From Acidimicrobiales bacterium (GTDB taxonomy: Bacteria; Actinomycetota; Acidimicrobiia; Acidimicrobiales; UBA8190): 37,886 nt of DNA. Location: positions 1 to 37,886 of the forward strand of contig JASHUM010000123.1 in NCBI GenBank assembly GCA_030040015.1, read 5' to 3'. Below, piece by piece: positions 22,764 to 30,809 of the stretch. The notes below the pieces were generated by a model. It saw only the letters and a list, made by a program, of their open reading frames with translations, had not been told where the DNA came from and made no database searches. Each line of letters starts with the position of its first letter. The stretch's first letter is position 1. Position numbers and translations under genes: made by a program.

Positions 22764-24164
22764 GTGCCCTCCGGCCGCACCTTCCACATCCGCACCTTCG
22801 GGTGCCAGATGAACGAGCACGACTCCGAGCGCATCGCCGGGCTGCTCGTGGCGGACGGCATGGTCCCGGTCACCAGCGCCGAGACTGCCGACGTCATCGT
22901 GCTCAACACGTGCTGCATCCGGGAGAACGCCGACAACAAGCTCTACGGCGAGCTCGGCCGCCTCAAGGCCGGCCTGCACGACCGGCCGGGGACCCTCATC
23001 GCCGTGGCCGGTTGCCTGGCCCAGAAGGACGGGGAGCTCATCAGGCGCAGGGCCCCGCACGTCGACGTGGTGTTCGGCACCCACAACCTCGACCGAGCCC
23101 CGGTGCTGCTGCGCCGGGCCGCCATGGAGGGACCTGTCGTCGAGGTGCTCGACACCGCCGCCGACGACGGGCTCGACTTCATGACCGCCCCGGCTGCCGT
23201 GCGCACGTCCGCCTTCTCGGCGTGGGTGACCGTCCAGGTGGGATGTGACAACTCGTGCGCCTTCTGCATCGTCCCTCAGGTGCGCGGGCCCGAGGTGAGC
23301 CGGTCCTTCGACGCCCTGGTGGCCGAGGTCGAAGTGCTGGCCGCTGCCGGGGTGAGCGAGGTCACCCTCCTGGGGCAGAACGTCAACTCCTACGGGCGCG
23401 ACATCACCAAGCGCCGCCCGCTCTTCGCCGAGCTCCTCCGGGCGGTGGGTGCCGTCGAGGGGATCCGCCGCGTCCGCTTCACGAGCCCTCACCCCAAGGA
23501 CCTGCGCCCGGCTACGGTCACCGCCATGGCCGAGACCCCGGCCGTGTGCGAGCACCTGCACCTCCCGCTGCAGTCGGGCAGCGACCGAGTGCTCGCCGCC
23601 ATGCGGCGTGGCTATACGGCCGAGCGCTACCTCGGTCGCCTCCGTGCCGCCCGCGAAGCCGTCCCCGACCTGGCGGTGACGACCGACATCATCGTGGGCT
23701 TCCCCGGCGAGACCGAAGACGAATTCTCCGACACCCTCGCCGTCGCCGCCGAAGCTGCCTACGACAGCGCCTACACCTTCATCTTCTCTCCCCGTCCGGG
23801 CACCCGAGCCGCGGCGATGACCGACGACTTCGTCGCCCCCGACGTGGTGGCTGAGCGCTTCGAGCGGCTGCGCGTCGTCGTCGAGCGCTCGGCGCTGGCC
23901 GCCCATCGGCGACGGGTGGGACGGGTCGAGGAGGTGCTGGTGGAAGGCCCGAGCAAGCGCGACAAGACCGTGCACACCGGCCGCACCCGGCAGAACAAGC
24001 TCGTCCACTTCCCTCCCTCTGCCGAGGGCGCCCCGGGGGAGGGGAGCTACGCCCACGTCGAGGTGACCGGCGCCGCTCCGCACCACCTGACGGGCCGGCT
24101 GGTCGCCGCCGCTTCAGGGCCGGTGCGTCGTCGACGCATCCCGGTGGCGGTGCGCAACGCCTGA
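22764..24164 (+). CDS. miaB: tRNA-2-methylthio-N6-dimethylallyladenosine synthase
   Basis: Radical-SAM methylthiotransferase that adds the 2-methylthio group to i6A37. The N-terminal UPF0004 domain has its three cluster cysteines at 14 (FGCQMNEHDSE), 50 (NTCCIREN) and 84 (AGCLAQKDG). An additional Cys lies at 51. The radical-SAM motif is GCDNSCAFCIVP (Cys161, 165, 168). LLGQNVNSYG, the SPHPKDL block, HLPLQSGS and TTDIIVGFPGETE follow, then a C-terminal TRAM domain (GRTRQNKLVHF). 466 residues, full length. The start is GTG 22764, 6 nt after TAGTCT. miaA, which makes its substrate modification, follows by 7 nt. Confidence 0.97.
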   Translation: MPSGRTFHIRTFGCQMNEHDSERIAGLLVADGMVPVTSAETADVIVLNTCCIRENADNKLYGELGRLKAGLHDRPGTLIAVAGCLAQKDGELIRRRAPHVDVVFGTHNLDRAPVLLRRAAMEGPVVEVLDTAADDGLDFMTAPAAVRTSAFSAWVTVQVGCDNSCAFCIVPQVRGPEVSRSFDALVAEVEVLAAAGVSEVTLLGQNVNSYGRDITKRRPLFAELLRAVGAVEGIRRVRFTSPHPKDLRPATVTAMAETPAVCEHLHLPLQSGSDRVLAAMRRGYTAERYLGRLRAAREAVPDLAVTTDIIVGFPGETEDEFSDTLAVAAEAAYDSAYTFIFSPRPGTRAAAMTDDFVAPDVVAERFERLRVVVERSALAAHRRRVGRVEEVLVEGPSKRDKTVHTGRTRQNKLVHFPPSAEGAPGEGSYAHVEVTGAAPHHLTGRLVAAASGPVRRRRIPVAVRNA

Positions 24165-24171
24165 GCCCGCC

Positions 24172-25134
24172 GTGCCGGAGGGTGGCGGGCATCTCGCCCT
24201 GGTGGGCGTGACGGCTTCGGGCAAGTCGACGCTCGCCGCCGCCTTGGCCCGGGCGCGTCCGGGCGTCGAGCTGATGTCGGTCGACTCCATGGCCGTCTAC
24301 CGGGGCATGGACATCGGCACGGCCAAGCCCAGCGCCGAGGAGCGCCGGACACTTCGTTACCACCTCGTCGACCTGGTCGACCCCACCCAGGAGTTCACCG
24401 TCTCGCAGTTCCAAGCGGCCGCCGCCGACGCCCTGGCCGCCATCGAGGGCCGGGGCAACCGGGCCCTGCTCGTGGGAGGGACGGGGCTCTACCTGCGAGC
24501 GGTGGTCGACGAGCTCGACCTTCCCGGGCGATGGCCCGAGGTGGCCACCGAACTCGAGCGGCAAGCCGACCAGCCCGGCGGGGTCGAGGCGCTGCACGCC
24601 AGGTTGGCCGATCTCGACCCGCTCGCCGCCACCCGCATGACGCCGACCAACCGTCGTCGCGTCGTGAGAGCTCTGGAGGTGACGATCGGCTCGGGCCGCC
24701 CGTTCTCGTCGTTCGGGCCCGGCCTGGGTCGCTACCCGCCCACCCGGATCCCGATGGTGGGCGTCCCCTTCGACGCACGGCGCGTCGACGCCGCCATCGA
24801 GGCTCGCTTCGCTGCGCTGGTCGAGGCCGGCCTGCTCGACGAGGTGCGCAAGCTCGCCGCGCTCGGGCCGGCCTTGTCACGCACGGCGCGCCAGGCCCTC
24901 GGGTACCGGGAGCTGCTCGCCCACGTGGAGGACGGGGTCCCGCTCGAGGAGGCCGTCGCCGAGGCCGTACGCCGGACCCGGGCCTTCGCCCGCCGGCAGT
25001 GGGCCTGGTTCCGCCGCGACCCGAGGGTGGAGTGGCTGGTGCCGGGCGGCGAGCTCTTCGAGCAGCTGGTCGTCCGCTGGGACCGGGCTGCTCCCGAGCC
25101 GGCGCGTCGGGCGGCGGTGGGAGACTGGGGGTGA
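24172..25134 (+). CDS. miaA: tRNA dimethylallyltransferase
   Basis: Transfers dimethylallyl from DMAPP to A37 of tRNAs that read UNN codons, giving i6A for MiaB. The P-loop is GVTASGKST (residues 12-20). SVDSMAVYRGMDIGTAKP holds the catalytic Asp, and RYHLVDLVDP, QFQAAAADAL and VGGTGLYLRAVV are diagnostic. TPTNRRRVVRALEV and RTRAFARRQWAWFRRD are further family blocks. 320 residues. GTG 24172 starts 7 nt after miaB. Its TGA overlaps the dapF ATG by one base (TGATG), so dapF is translationally coupled. Confidence 0.96.
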   Translation: MPEGGGHLALVGVTASGKSTLAAALARARPGVELMSVDSMAVYRGMDIGTAKPSAEERRTLRYHLVDLVDPTQEFTVSQFQAAAADALAAIEGRGNRALLVGGTGLYLRAVVDELDLPGRWPEVATELERQADQPGGVEALHARLADLDPLAATRMTPTNRRRVVRALEVTIGSGRPFSSFGPGLGRYPPTRIPMVGVPFDARRVDAAIEARFAALVEAGLLDEVRKLAALGPALSRTARQALGYRELLAHVEDGVPLEEAVAEAVRRTRAFARRQWAWFRRDPRVEWLVPGGELFEQLVVRWDRAAPEPARRAAVGDWG

Positions 25135-26042
25135 TGGTCGGCACCACCCCCAGCTGCCTGTCCAAGCACCACGCAGCCGGCAACGACTTCTTGGTCCATC
25201 TCGACGAGGACGGACGTGGCCCGTTCTCGTCCGCCGAGGTGGCTGCCCTGTGCCACCGGCACTTCGGGGTGGGTGCCGACGGACTGCTGCAGGCGACCGC
25301 CGGGACCGGCGGCGCCGACCTCCGGATGGAGCTGCGCAACGCGGATGGGTCCGAGGCCGAGATGAGCGGGAACGGGATCCGCTGCCTGGTGCAGGCGGCG
25401 GTCGACGCCGGCTGGGTCCGCCCCGGGGTCGTGGAGGTCGACACCGCGGCCGGCCGTCGCCGTGTCGAGTACTCGGCCGGAGCGGAGCCGGCCACCGGCT
25501 ACGGGCGCGTCGGTATGGGGCCTGTGCGCCTCGGGCCCGAGCTCGACGCCCTCGTCGGCGCCCTGACCGTGGGCTCCCCGGACGGGCCCGTCGTCACCGC
25601 CGCCCGGGAGGCGACGGTGGGCAACCCCCACGTCGTGCTCCTCCTCGACGGGCCCCTCGGCGGCGACGACGTCAGGAGCGTGGGCTCGCGCCTCGACGGG
25701 TCGGCCCCGGACGGGGTGAACGTCGAGTTCGCCTGGGTCGGATCGGCGCCGGGTGAGCTCGTCATGCGAGTGTGGGAACGCGGGGTAGGAGAGACGTTGG
25801 CGTGCGGGACCGGCGCCTGTGCGTCCGCCGCCGCCGCTGGTTCGTGGGGGATCGCCGGCGGGGGAGAGGGGCACGACACCTACATCGTGCACAACCCGGG
25901 CGGAGCCCTCGAGGTGCGTCTCGGGCCCGACGGTGCCGTTCTCGGCGGGCCCACCGTCACGGTGGCCGAGATCGTGGTCGACGAGGAGTCCCTGGCCGCC
26001 ATGACGGCCCTCGTGTCCGAACAGGTGGCCGCGTCTTCGTGA
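25134..26042 (+). CDS. dapF: Diaminopimelate epimerase with Ser at the first catalytic Cys position
   Basis: PLP-independent racemase fold that interconverts LL- and meso-diaminopimelate. The N-terminal block KHHAAGNDFLV and FGVGADGLL are typical. In the family the first catalytic base is the Cys of (M/Q)CGNGxR; here codon 25365-25367 is AGC, giving EMSGNGIRC with Ser78. The second base, in TLACGTGACASA, is intact (Cys224), and GNPHVVLL and WERGVGETLACGTG are normal. About 302 residues. ATG 25134 (or GTG 25131) overlaps the miaA stop. The TGA overlaps the hflX GTG by 4 bp. Family membership is sure; two-base epimerase activity is uncertain until Ser78 is tested. Confidence 0.9.
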   Translation: MVGTTPSCLSKHHAAGNDFLVHLDEDGRGPFSSAEVAALCHRHFGVGADGLLQATAGTGGADLRMELRNADGSEAEMSGNGIRCLVQAAVDAGWVRPGVVEVDTAAGRRRVEYSAGAEPATGYGRVGMGPVRLGPELDALVGALTVGSPDGPVVTAAREATVGNPHVVLLLDGPLGGDDVRSVGSRLDGSAPDGVNVEFAWVGSAPGELVMRVWERGVGETLACGTGACASAAAAGSWGIAGGGEGHDTYIVHNPGGALEVRLGPDGAVLGGPTVTVAEIVVDEESLAAMTALVSEQVAASS

Positions 26043-27301
26043 CCCTCATCGAGCGCCGGTTCCGAGAGCGCATCGTCCTCGTCGGCGTGGTGTTCCCCTG
26101 GACCTCGGTCTCGACGGTCGAAGCCGACCTCGACGAGCTGGCCCTGTTGGTCGACACGGCGGGTGCCGACGTGGTGTCCCGGGTCGTCCAGCGCCGCGAG
26201 CGCGTGGACCCTGCCACGTTCGTCGGCAGCGGAAAGGCCGAAGAGCTGCACCGGGTCTCGGAGTCCGTCGACGCCGACACGGTCGTCTTCGACGACGAGC
26301 TGTCCCCCGCTCAGCAACGCAACCTGGAGAAGATCCTCGGCCGCACGGCCATCGACCGCACCGCGGTGATCCTGGACATCTTCGCCCAGAACGCCCGCAG
26401 CCAAGAGGGAAAGGCGCAGGTCGAGCTGGCACTGCTGCGCTACCGACTGCCGCGCCTGCGCGGACGGGGCCACGCCCTGTCCCAGCAGGCCGGAGGGATC
26501 GGCACCCGGGGACCGGGTGAGACCCAGCTCGAGGTCGACCGCCGCCGGCTGTTGCGACGCATGGCCCGCCTCGAGTCCGACTTGCGGGCGCTCACCGACA
26601 CCCGGCGCACCCAGGGCCGGGCCCGTCATCGCTCGCGCCAGCGCACCGTGTCCCTGGTGGGCTACACCAACGCCGGCAAGTCGACACTGCTCAACGCGCT
26701 CACCGGGGCAGGCGTGGTGGTGGAGGACAGGCTGTTCTCCACGCTCGACCCCCGGACGCGACGACTGGCGCTTCCGGGTGGAGAAGTGGTGCTGGTGTCC
26801 GACACGGTGGGATTCGTGCGGAAGCTGCCTCATCAGCTGGTCGAGGCGTTTCGCTCCACGCTGGAGGTGGTGCGCGAGGCCGATCTCCTGCTGCACGTGG
26901 TGGACGGCGCCGCCGAGGACCCCGAGTCGCAGATCGAGGCGGTGCGCGCCGTGCTGGCCGAGATCGACGCTGCCGATGTCCCCGAGCTGCTCGTCGTCAA
27001 CAAGGCCGACCTGGACGCGACGGAGTCGAGACGGCTGGCCCGGCGCCACGGGGACAGTTGCGTCGTGTCCGCCCGCACCGGGGAGGGGACCGGTGATCTG
27101 CTCACGGTCATGGGCGCCCACCTCCGCCGGGCCGACCGGGCGGTGCGCCTGCGGGTGCCCTTCGAGCGTGGCGACGTCCTCGCCGCCGTGCACCGAGAAG
27201 GAGAGGTGGTCGAGGAGACCCACGGTGAGGGCGCCACCGTGGTCGACGTGGTGCTCGACGCCGCCGGTCAGGCCCGGTTCTCGGAGTTCGTGGCGTCGTG
27301 A
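26039..27301 (+). CDS. hflX: Ribosome-associated GTPase HflX
   Basis: GTPase that binds the 50S subunit and rescues or splits stalled or hibernating ribosomes. The N-terminal HflX domain has VGSGKAEEL, FDDELSPAQQRNLE and DRTAVILDIFAQNARSQEGK. The glycine-rich linker GGIGTRGPGETQLEVDRR lies near residue 160. The G domain has G1 GYTNAGKST (near 208), G3 SDTVGFVRKLPHQLVEAF and G4 NKAD, followed by a short C-terminal domain. 420 residues. GTG 26039 overlaps the dapF stop as GTGA, and its own stop overlaps the dapC GTG the same way. The miaA-dapF-hflX order is conserved in actinobacteria. Confidence 0.96.
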   Translation: MTLIERRFRERIVLVGVVFPWTSVSTVEADLDELALLVDTAGADVVSRVVQRRERVDPATFVGSGKAEELHRVSESVDADTVVFDDELSPAQQRNLEKILGRTAIDRTAVILDIFAQNARSQEGKAQVELALLRYRLPRLRGRGHALSQQAGGIGTRGPGETQLEVDRRRLLRRMARLESDLRALTDTRRTQGRARHRSRQRTVSLVGYTNAGKSTLLNALTGAGVVVEDRLFSTLDPRTRRLALPGGEVVLVSDTVGFVRKLPHQLVEAFRSTLEVVREADLLLHVVDGAAEDPESQIEAVRAVLAEIDAADVPELLVVNKADLDATESRRLARRHGDSCVVSARTGEGTGDLLTVMGAHLRRADRAVRLRVPFERGDVLAAVHREGEVVEETHGEGATVVDVVLDAAGQARFSEFVAS

Positions 27302-28494
27302 CCGACGAACGTGCCGAGGGGTTCCGGCCGCCGCCCTATCCCTACGACCGCCTCCGCGCCCTGGGGGAGCTGGCGGCACAGAGCCCCGGCGGGCTCGTCG
27401 ACCTCTCCGTGGGCACCCCGTGCGATCCGCCCCCGCCCCCGGTCGTCACCGCCTTGGGCTCGTCGGGCAGCGAACGCGGCTATCCCTCGTCGGTGGGATC
27501 GCCTGCGTACCGCCAGGCCGCCGCTTCGTACCTGGCGCGCCGCTTCGGGGTGGCGGTCGATCCCGGCGCGGTGGCCGCCTGCGTCGGCACCAAGGAGCTG
27601 GTGGCGTCGACGGCCTGGTACCTCCGGCTGCGCCGGCCCGATCGCGACACCGTCCTCGGGCCTGCGCTCGCCTACCCGACCTACGCCATGGGGGCCACGT
27701 TGGCCGGGTGCCGCTACGTCGGTCTTCCCCCCGCCGTCGACGGGTCCCTCGACGTGCGGTCGCTCCCCGACGCCGAGGCTTCCCGGGCGCTGTTGTTGTG
27801 GGTCAACTCCCCGGCCAACCCCCACGGTGCCCTGAGCGACCTGGACGACCTGGCCGCGTGGGGCCGCGACCGGGACGTGCCGGTCGTCTCCGACGAGTGC
27901 TACGCCGAGTTCACCTGGCACCGCCCGCCCGCCTCGGTCCTCGGGCGGGGCAGCCAGGGCGTCCTGGCCGTGCACTCGCTGTCCAAGCGGTCCAATCTGG
28001 CCGGGGTCCGGGCCGGGTTCTACGCCGGCGACGCCGAGCTGGTGCGCTACCTGGCCCAGGTCCGCACGCACGCCGGGCTCATGGTGCCGGGCCCGGTGCA
28101 GGCCGCCGCGGTGGTGGCCCTCGGTGACGACGAGCACGTGGAGCTCCAGCGCCGGAGGTACCGGCACCGCCTGGAACGCGCCGTGGAGGCCTTCACCGCC
28201 GCCGGACTCGACGCGACCATGCCCTCGGGAGGCTTCTACCTCTGGGTGGCAGCTCCGTCGTGGGCCGTCGAGCGCGGTCGGGACGAGGGACGAGACGGCG
28301 CCTGGGTGCTGGCCGAGGCCCTGGCCCGATCGGCCGGCGTGCTGGTGAGCCCGGGCGAGTTCTACGGCACGCCCGGGGCGGGCTTCGTCCGGGTCGCCCT
28401 GGTGGTGCCCGACCAACGCCTGGAACCGGCGCTCGAGCGGGTGGCGTCGGCAGATCTCGTCGGCGCCGCTTCTCGAGCAGGGATCGGCGGGTAG
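27298..28494 (+). CDS. dapC: Succinyldiaminopimelate transaminase (DapC-type)
   Basis: Fold-type I PLP aminotransferase; in the succinylase lysine pathway it turns N-succinyl-2-amino-6-ketopimelate into N-succinyl-LL-DAP. PLP residues are visible: Tyr126/129 region ALAYPTYAMG, Asn170-Ser-Pro-Ala-Asn174, Asp199 in SDECYAEF, the Schiff-base Lys230 in HSLSKRSNLAG, and the C-terminal Arg in FVRVALV. The protein is 398 residues. DapC assignment rests on resemblance to actinobacterial DapC and on the close dapF, dapD and dapE genes; another class I aminotransferase activity is possible. GTG 27298 overlaps hflX by 4 bp, so it closes a coupled miaA-dapF-hflX-dapC chain. Confidence 0.88.
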   Translation: MTDERAEGFRPPPYPYDRLRALGELAAQSPGGLVDLSVGTPCDPPPPPVVTALGSSGSERGYPSSVGSPAYRQAAASYLARRFGVAVDPGAVAACVGTKELVASTAWYLRLRRPDRDTVLGPALAYPTYAMGATLAGCRYVGLPPAVDGSLDVRSLPDAEASRALLLWVNSPANPHGALSDLDDLAAWGRDRDVPVVSDECYAEFTWHRPPASVLGRGSQGVLAVHSLSKRSNLAGVRAGFYAGDAELVRYLAQVRTHAGLMVPGPVQAAAVVALGDDEHVELQRRRYRHRLERAVEAFTAAGLDATMPSGGFYLWVAAPSWAVERGRDEGRDGAWVLAEALARSAGVLVSPGEFYGTPGAGFVRVALVVPDQRLEPALERVASADLVGAASRAGIGG

Positions 28495-28525
28495 AGCGGG
28501 AAGAGAGAAGAGAAAGGAGCGAGCC

Positions 28526-29908
28526 ATGGCGGACACGGCGAGGGTGGCGGCGCAGGCGTACGGCACCGTTCGGAGTGCCTTCTCGTCGGGGCGCACCCGC
28601 CCGGCGCAATGGCGGGTCACGCAGTTGCGGGGGATCGAGCGGCTGGTGACGGAGAAGGAGCCGGAGCTGCTCGACGCCATGGCCGAGGACTTCGGCAAAC
28701 CCCGTGCCGAGGCGTGGGCCAGTGACCTCGCCCCCGTGGTGGGGTGGGCGTCACACGCCCGGCGCCGGGTGCGTCGTTGGATGCGACCCCGGCGGACGTG
28801 GCCGGGCATCACCAACGTGCCCGGCAGCGCCTGGACCGTGCCCGAGCCGCGGGGCGCCGTGCTCGTGATCTCGCCCTGGAATTACCCGGTGCAGCTGGCG
28901 CTCGCCCCGCTGGTGTCGGTGGTCTCGGCAGGGAACGCGGCGGTGCTCAAGCCGTCCGAGCTGACCCCGGCCACCTCGGCGGCCCTGGCCCGGCTCATCC
29001 CCGAGTACCTCGATCCCGACGCCGTCGTGGTGGTGGAGGGGGATGCCGAGGTGGCCGGTGCCCTGTTGGAGCACCCCTTCGACCACGTCTTCTTCACCGG
29101 GAGCACGTCGGTGGGCAGGATCGTGGCGTCGGCGGCAGCCAGGCAACTGGCCACCGTCACCTTGGAGCTCGGCGGCAAGAGCCCCGTGCTCGTGGCGAGC
29201 GACGCCGACGTGGAGGTGGCGGCGCGCCGCATCACCTGGGGCAAGCTGCTCAACGCCGGCCAGACGTGCATCGCTCCGGACTACGTGCTGGTGGAGCGCC
29301 CCGTGGCCGATCGCCTGGTCGAGGAGCTGGGACGCTCGATCGAGCAGATGGAAGGTCCTGACCCGGCCCGCACCCGGACGCGGATCGTCGACGACCGGCA
29401 CCTACGGCGCCTCGAAGGACTGCTCGAGGGCAGCGGGGGCACCGTGGTGCGGGGAGGCAAGGTGGACCACGCCGAGCGGTGGGTGGAGCCGACGGTGGTC
29501 GTGGACCCCGACCCGTCGGCACCGATCATGCAGGACGAGATCTTCGGGCCGATCCTCCCCGTGCTCAGCGTGGGCTCGATCGACGAAGCGATTCGCTTCG
29601 TGGCCGAGCGTCCCAAGCCGCTGTCGCTGTACCTGTTCACCAAGTCCCGGCAGGTCGAACGGTCCGTGCTCGAGCACACGTCGTCGGGCGGGGTGTGCGT
29701 CAATCACGTGCTCATGCACATCCTCCCCCCCGAGCTCCCCTTCGGCGGAGTGGGGGACAGCGGGCTGGGCGCCTACCACGGCCGTGCCGGCTTCGAGGAG
29801 CTGAGCCATCGCAAGCCGGTGCTGCGCAGGCCGTTCAAACCCGACCTGCCCTTCGTCTATCCGCCCTTGGACGAGAAGAAGGAGCGCATCCTGCGCCGGG
29901 TGCTCTGA
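28526..29908 (+). CDS. NAD(P)-dependent aldehyde dehydrogenase (class 3-like)
   Basis: 460-residue cytosolic aldehyde dehydrogenase. The cofactor and catalytic residues are present: SPWNYPVQLALAPL (Asn119), KPSELTP, FFTGSTSVG, LELGGKSPVLV (Glu214) and NAGQTCIAPDYVL (Cys248). The short length, the ILPPELPFGGVGDSGLGAYHG block and the C-terminus resemble class 3 and long-chain fatty-aldehyde dehydrogenases. There is no hydrophobic membrane tail. ATG 28526 has AAAGGAG 7 nt upstream. It sits between dapC and dapD, but no step of DAP synthesis needs it, so its link to the pathway is positional only. Its substrate is not known. Confidence 0.92.
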   Translation: MADTARVAAQAYGTVRSAFSSGRTRPAQWRVTQLRGIERLVTEKEPELLDAMAEDFGKPRAEAWASDLAPVVGWASHARRRVRRWMRPRRTWPGITNVPGSAWTVPEPRGAVLVISPWNYPVQLALAPLVSVVSAGNAAVLKPSELTPATSAALARLIPEYLDPDAVVVVEGDAEVAGALLEHPFDHVFFTGSTSVGRIVASAAARQLATVTLELGGKSPVLVASDADVEVAARRITWGKLLNAGQTCIAPDYVLVERPVADRLVEELGRSIEQMEGPDPARTRTRIVDDRHLRRLEGLLEGSGGTVVRGGKVDHAERWVEPTVVVDPDPSAPIMQDEIFGPILPVLSVGSIDEAIRFVAERPKPLSLYLFTKSRQVERSVLEHTSSGGVCVNHVLMHILPPELPFGGVGDSGLGAYHGRAGFEELSHRKPVLRRPFKPDLPFVYPPLDEKKERILRRVL

Positions 29909-29950
29909 GCGGTTGTCGGGAAGAGGCCCAGGTGGCCGGGGACGGTCCGG

Positions 29951-29956
29951 TAGGTT
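29951..29956 (+). promoter_or_regulatory. -10 element of a leaderless dapD promoter
   Basis: TAGGTT ends 6 nt before GTG 29963 in the 54-bp gap after the aldehyde dehydrogenase gene; no Shine-Dalgarno is present. Confidence 0.5.
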
Positions 29957-29962
29957 TCATCC

Positions 29963-30787
29963 GTGGCCGACCTGCAAGCCCGCATCGAGGAGCTCTGGGA
30001 GCGCGCCGGCGAGCTCACGCCCGGCGACGTCGACGCGCTGGGCGTCGTGACCGAGGCCATCGAGCTGCTCGACCGGGGGGAGGCACGAGTGGCAGAGGTG
30101 GACCCGGCCAGCGACGAAGTCGTCGTCCACCTGTGGCTCAAGTACGCCATCTTGTTGCTGTTCCGGCTCCGGGCCCTGGAGACGATCGAGCTCGGCCCTT
30201 TCGAGTTCGCCGACAAGCTGCCCCTCAAGTCCGGGTACGCGTCCGCCGGGGTGCGGGCCGTCCCGGGGGCTTCGGCCCGATGGGGGTCGTTCCTCGACCG
30301 CGGCGTCATCCTCATGCCGAGCTACGTGAACATCGGCGCCCGGGTCGGTGCCGAGACCATGGTCGACACCTGGGCCACGGTGGGCTCCTGCGCCCAGATC
30401 GGCGCCCGGGTCCACCTCGCCGGCGGCGTGGGCATCGGCGGCGTCCTCGAGCCTCCGCAGAGCGCACCGGTGATCGTGGGGGACGACTGCTCCATCGGCA
30501 GCCGGTGCATGATCACCCAAGGTGCGCGTGTCGGCGAGGGGTCGGTGCTGGCGGAGGGGGTCATCCTGAACCCGGGCATCCCGGTCATCGACGCCGGAAC
30601 CGGCGAGGAGCTCGGCCGCGGCGAGGTGCCGCCCCGGAGCGTGGTGGTGGGAGCGTCCCGCCGCCGCCAGTACCCGGGCGGTGAGTTCTTCCTGCCCTGT
30701 GCGCTCGTCATCAAGCGCCTCGAAGAAGGCCGTCGTCACGACAAGGCGGTGCTCGAGGCCGCTCTGCGCGACCACGGTGCCGGCTGA
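29963..30787 (+). CDS. dapD: Tetrahydrodipicolinate N-succinyltransferase (enterobacterial type)
   Basis: Succinyl-CoA-dependent acyltransferase that commits tetrahydrodipicolinate to the succinylase route. The N-terminal helical domain precedes a left-handed beta-helix of hexapeptide repeats. ILMPSYVNIGARVGAETMVD, VDTWATVGSCAQIGARVHL and GGVGIGGVLEPPQSAPVIV follow the E. coli-type DapD closely, unlike the divergent type of mycobacteria. The C-terminal block has PPRSVVVG and FFLPCALVIKR. 274 residues, the usual length. GTG 29963 lies 6 nt after TAGGTT. dapE follows directly. Confidence 0.95.
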   Translation: MADLQARIEELWERAGELTPGDVDALGVVTEAIELLDRGEARVAEVDPASDEVVVHLWLKYAILLLFRLRALETIELGPFEFADKLPLKSGYASAGVRAVPGASARWGSFLDRGVILMPSYVNIGARVGAETMVDTWATVGSCAQIGARVHLAGGVGIGGVLEPPQSAPVIVGDDCSIGSRCMITQGARVGEGSVLAEGVILNPGIPVIDAGTGEELGRGEVPPRSVVVGASRRRQYPGGEFFLPCALVIKRLEEGRRHDKAVLEAALRDHGAG

Positions 30788-30809
30788 GCCCGCCGACCGG
30801 GACGCCGCC

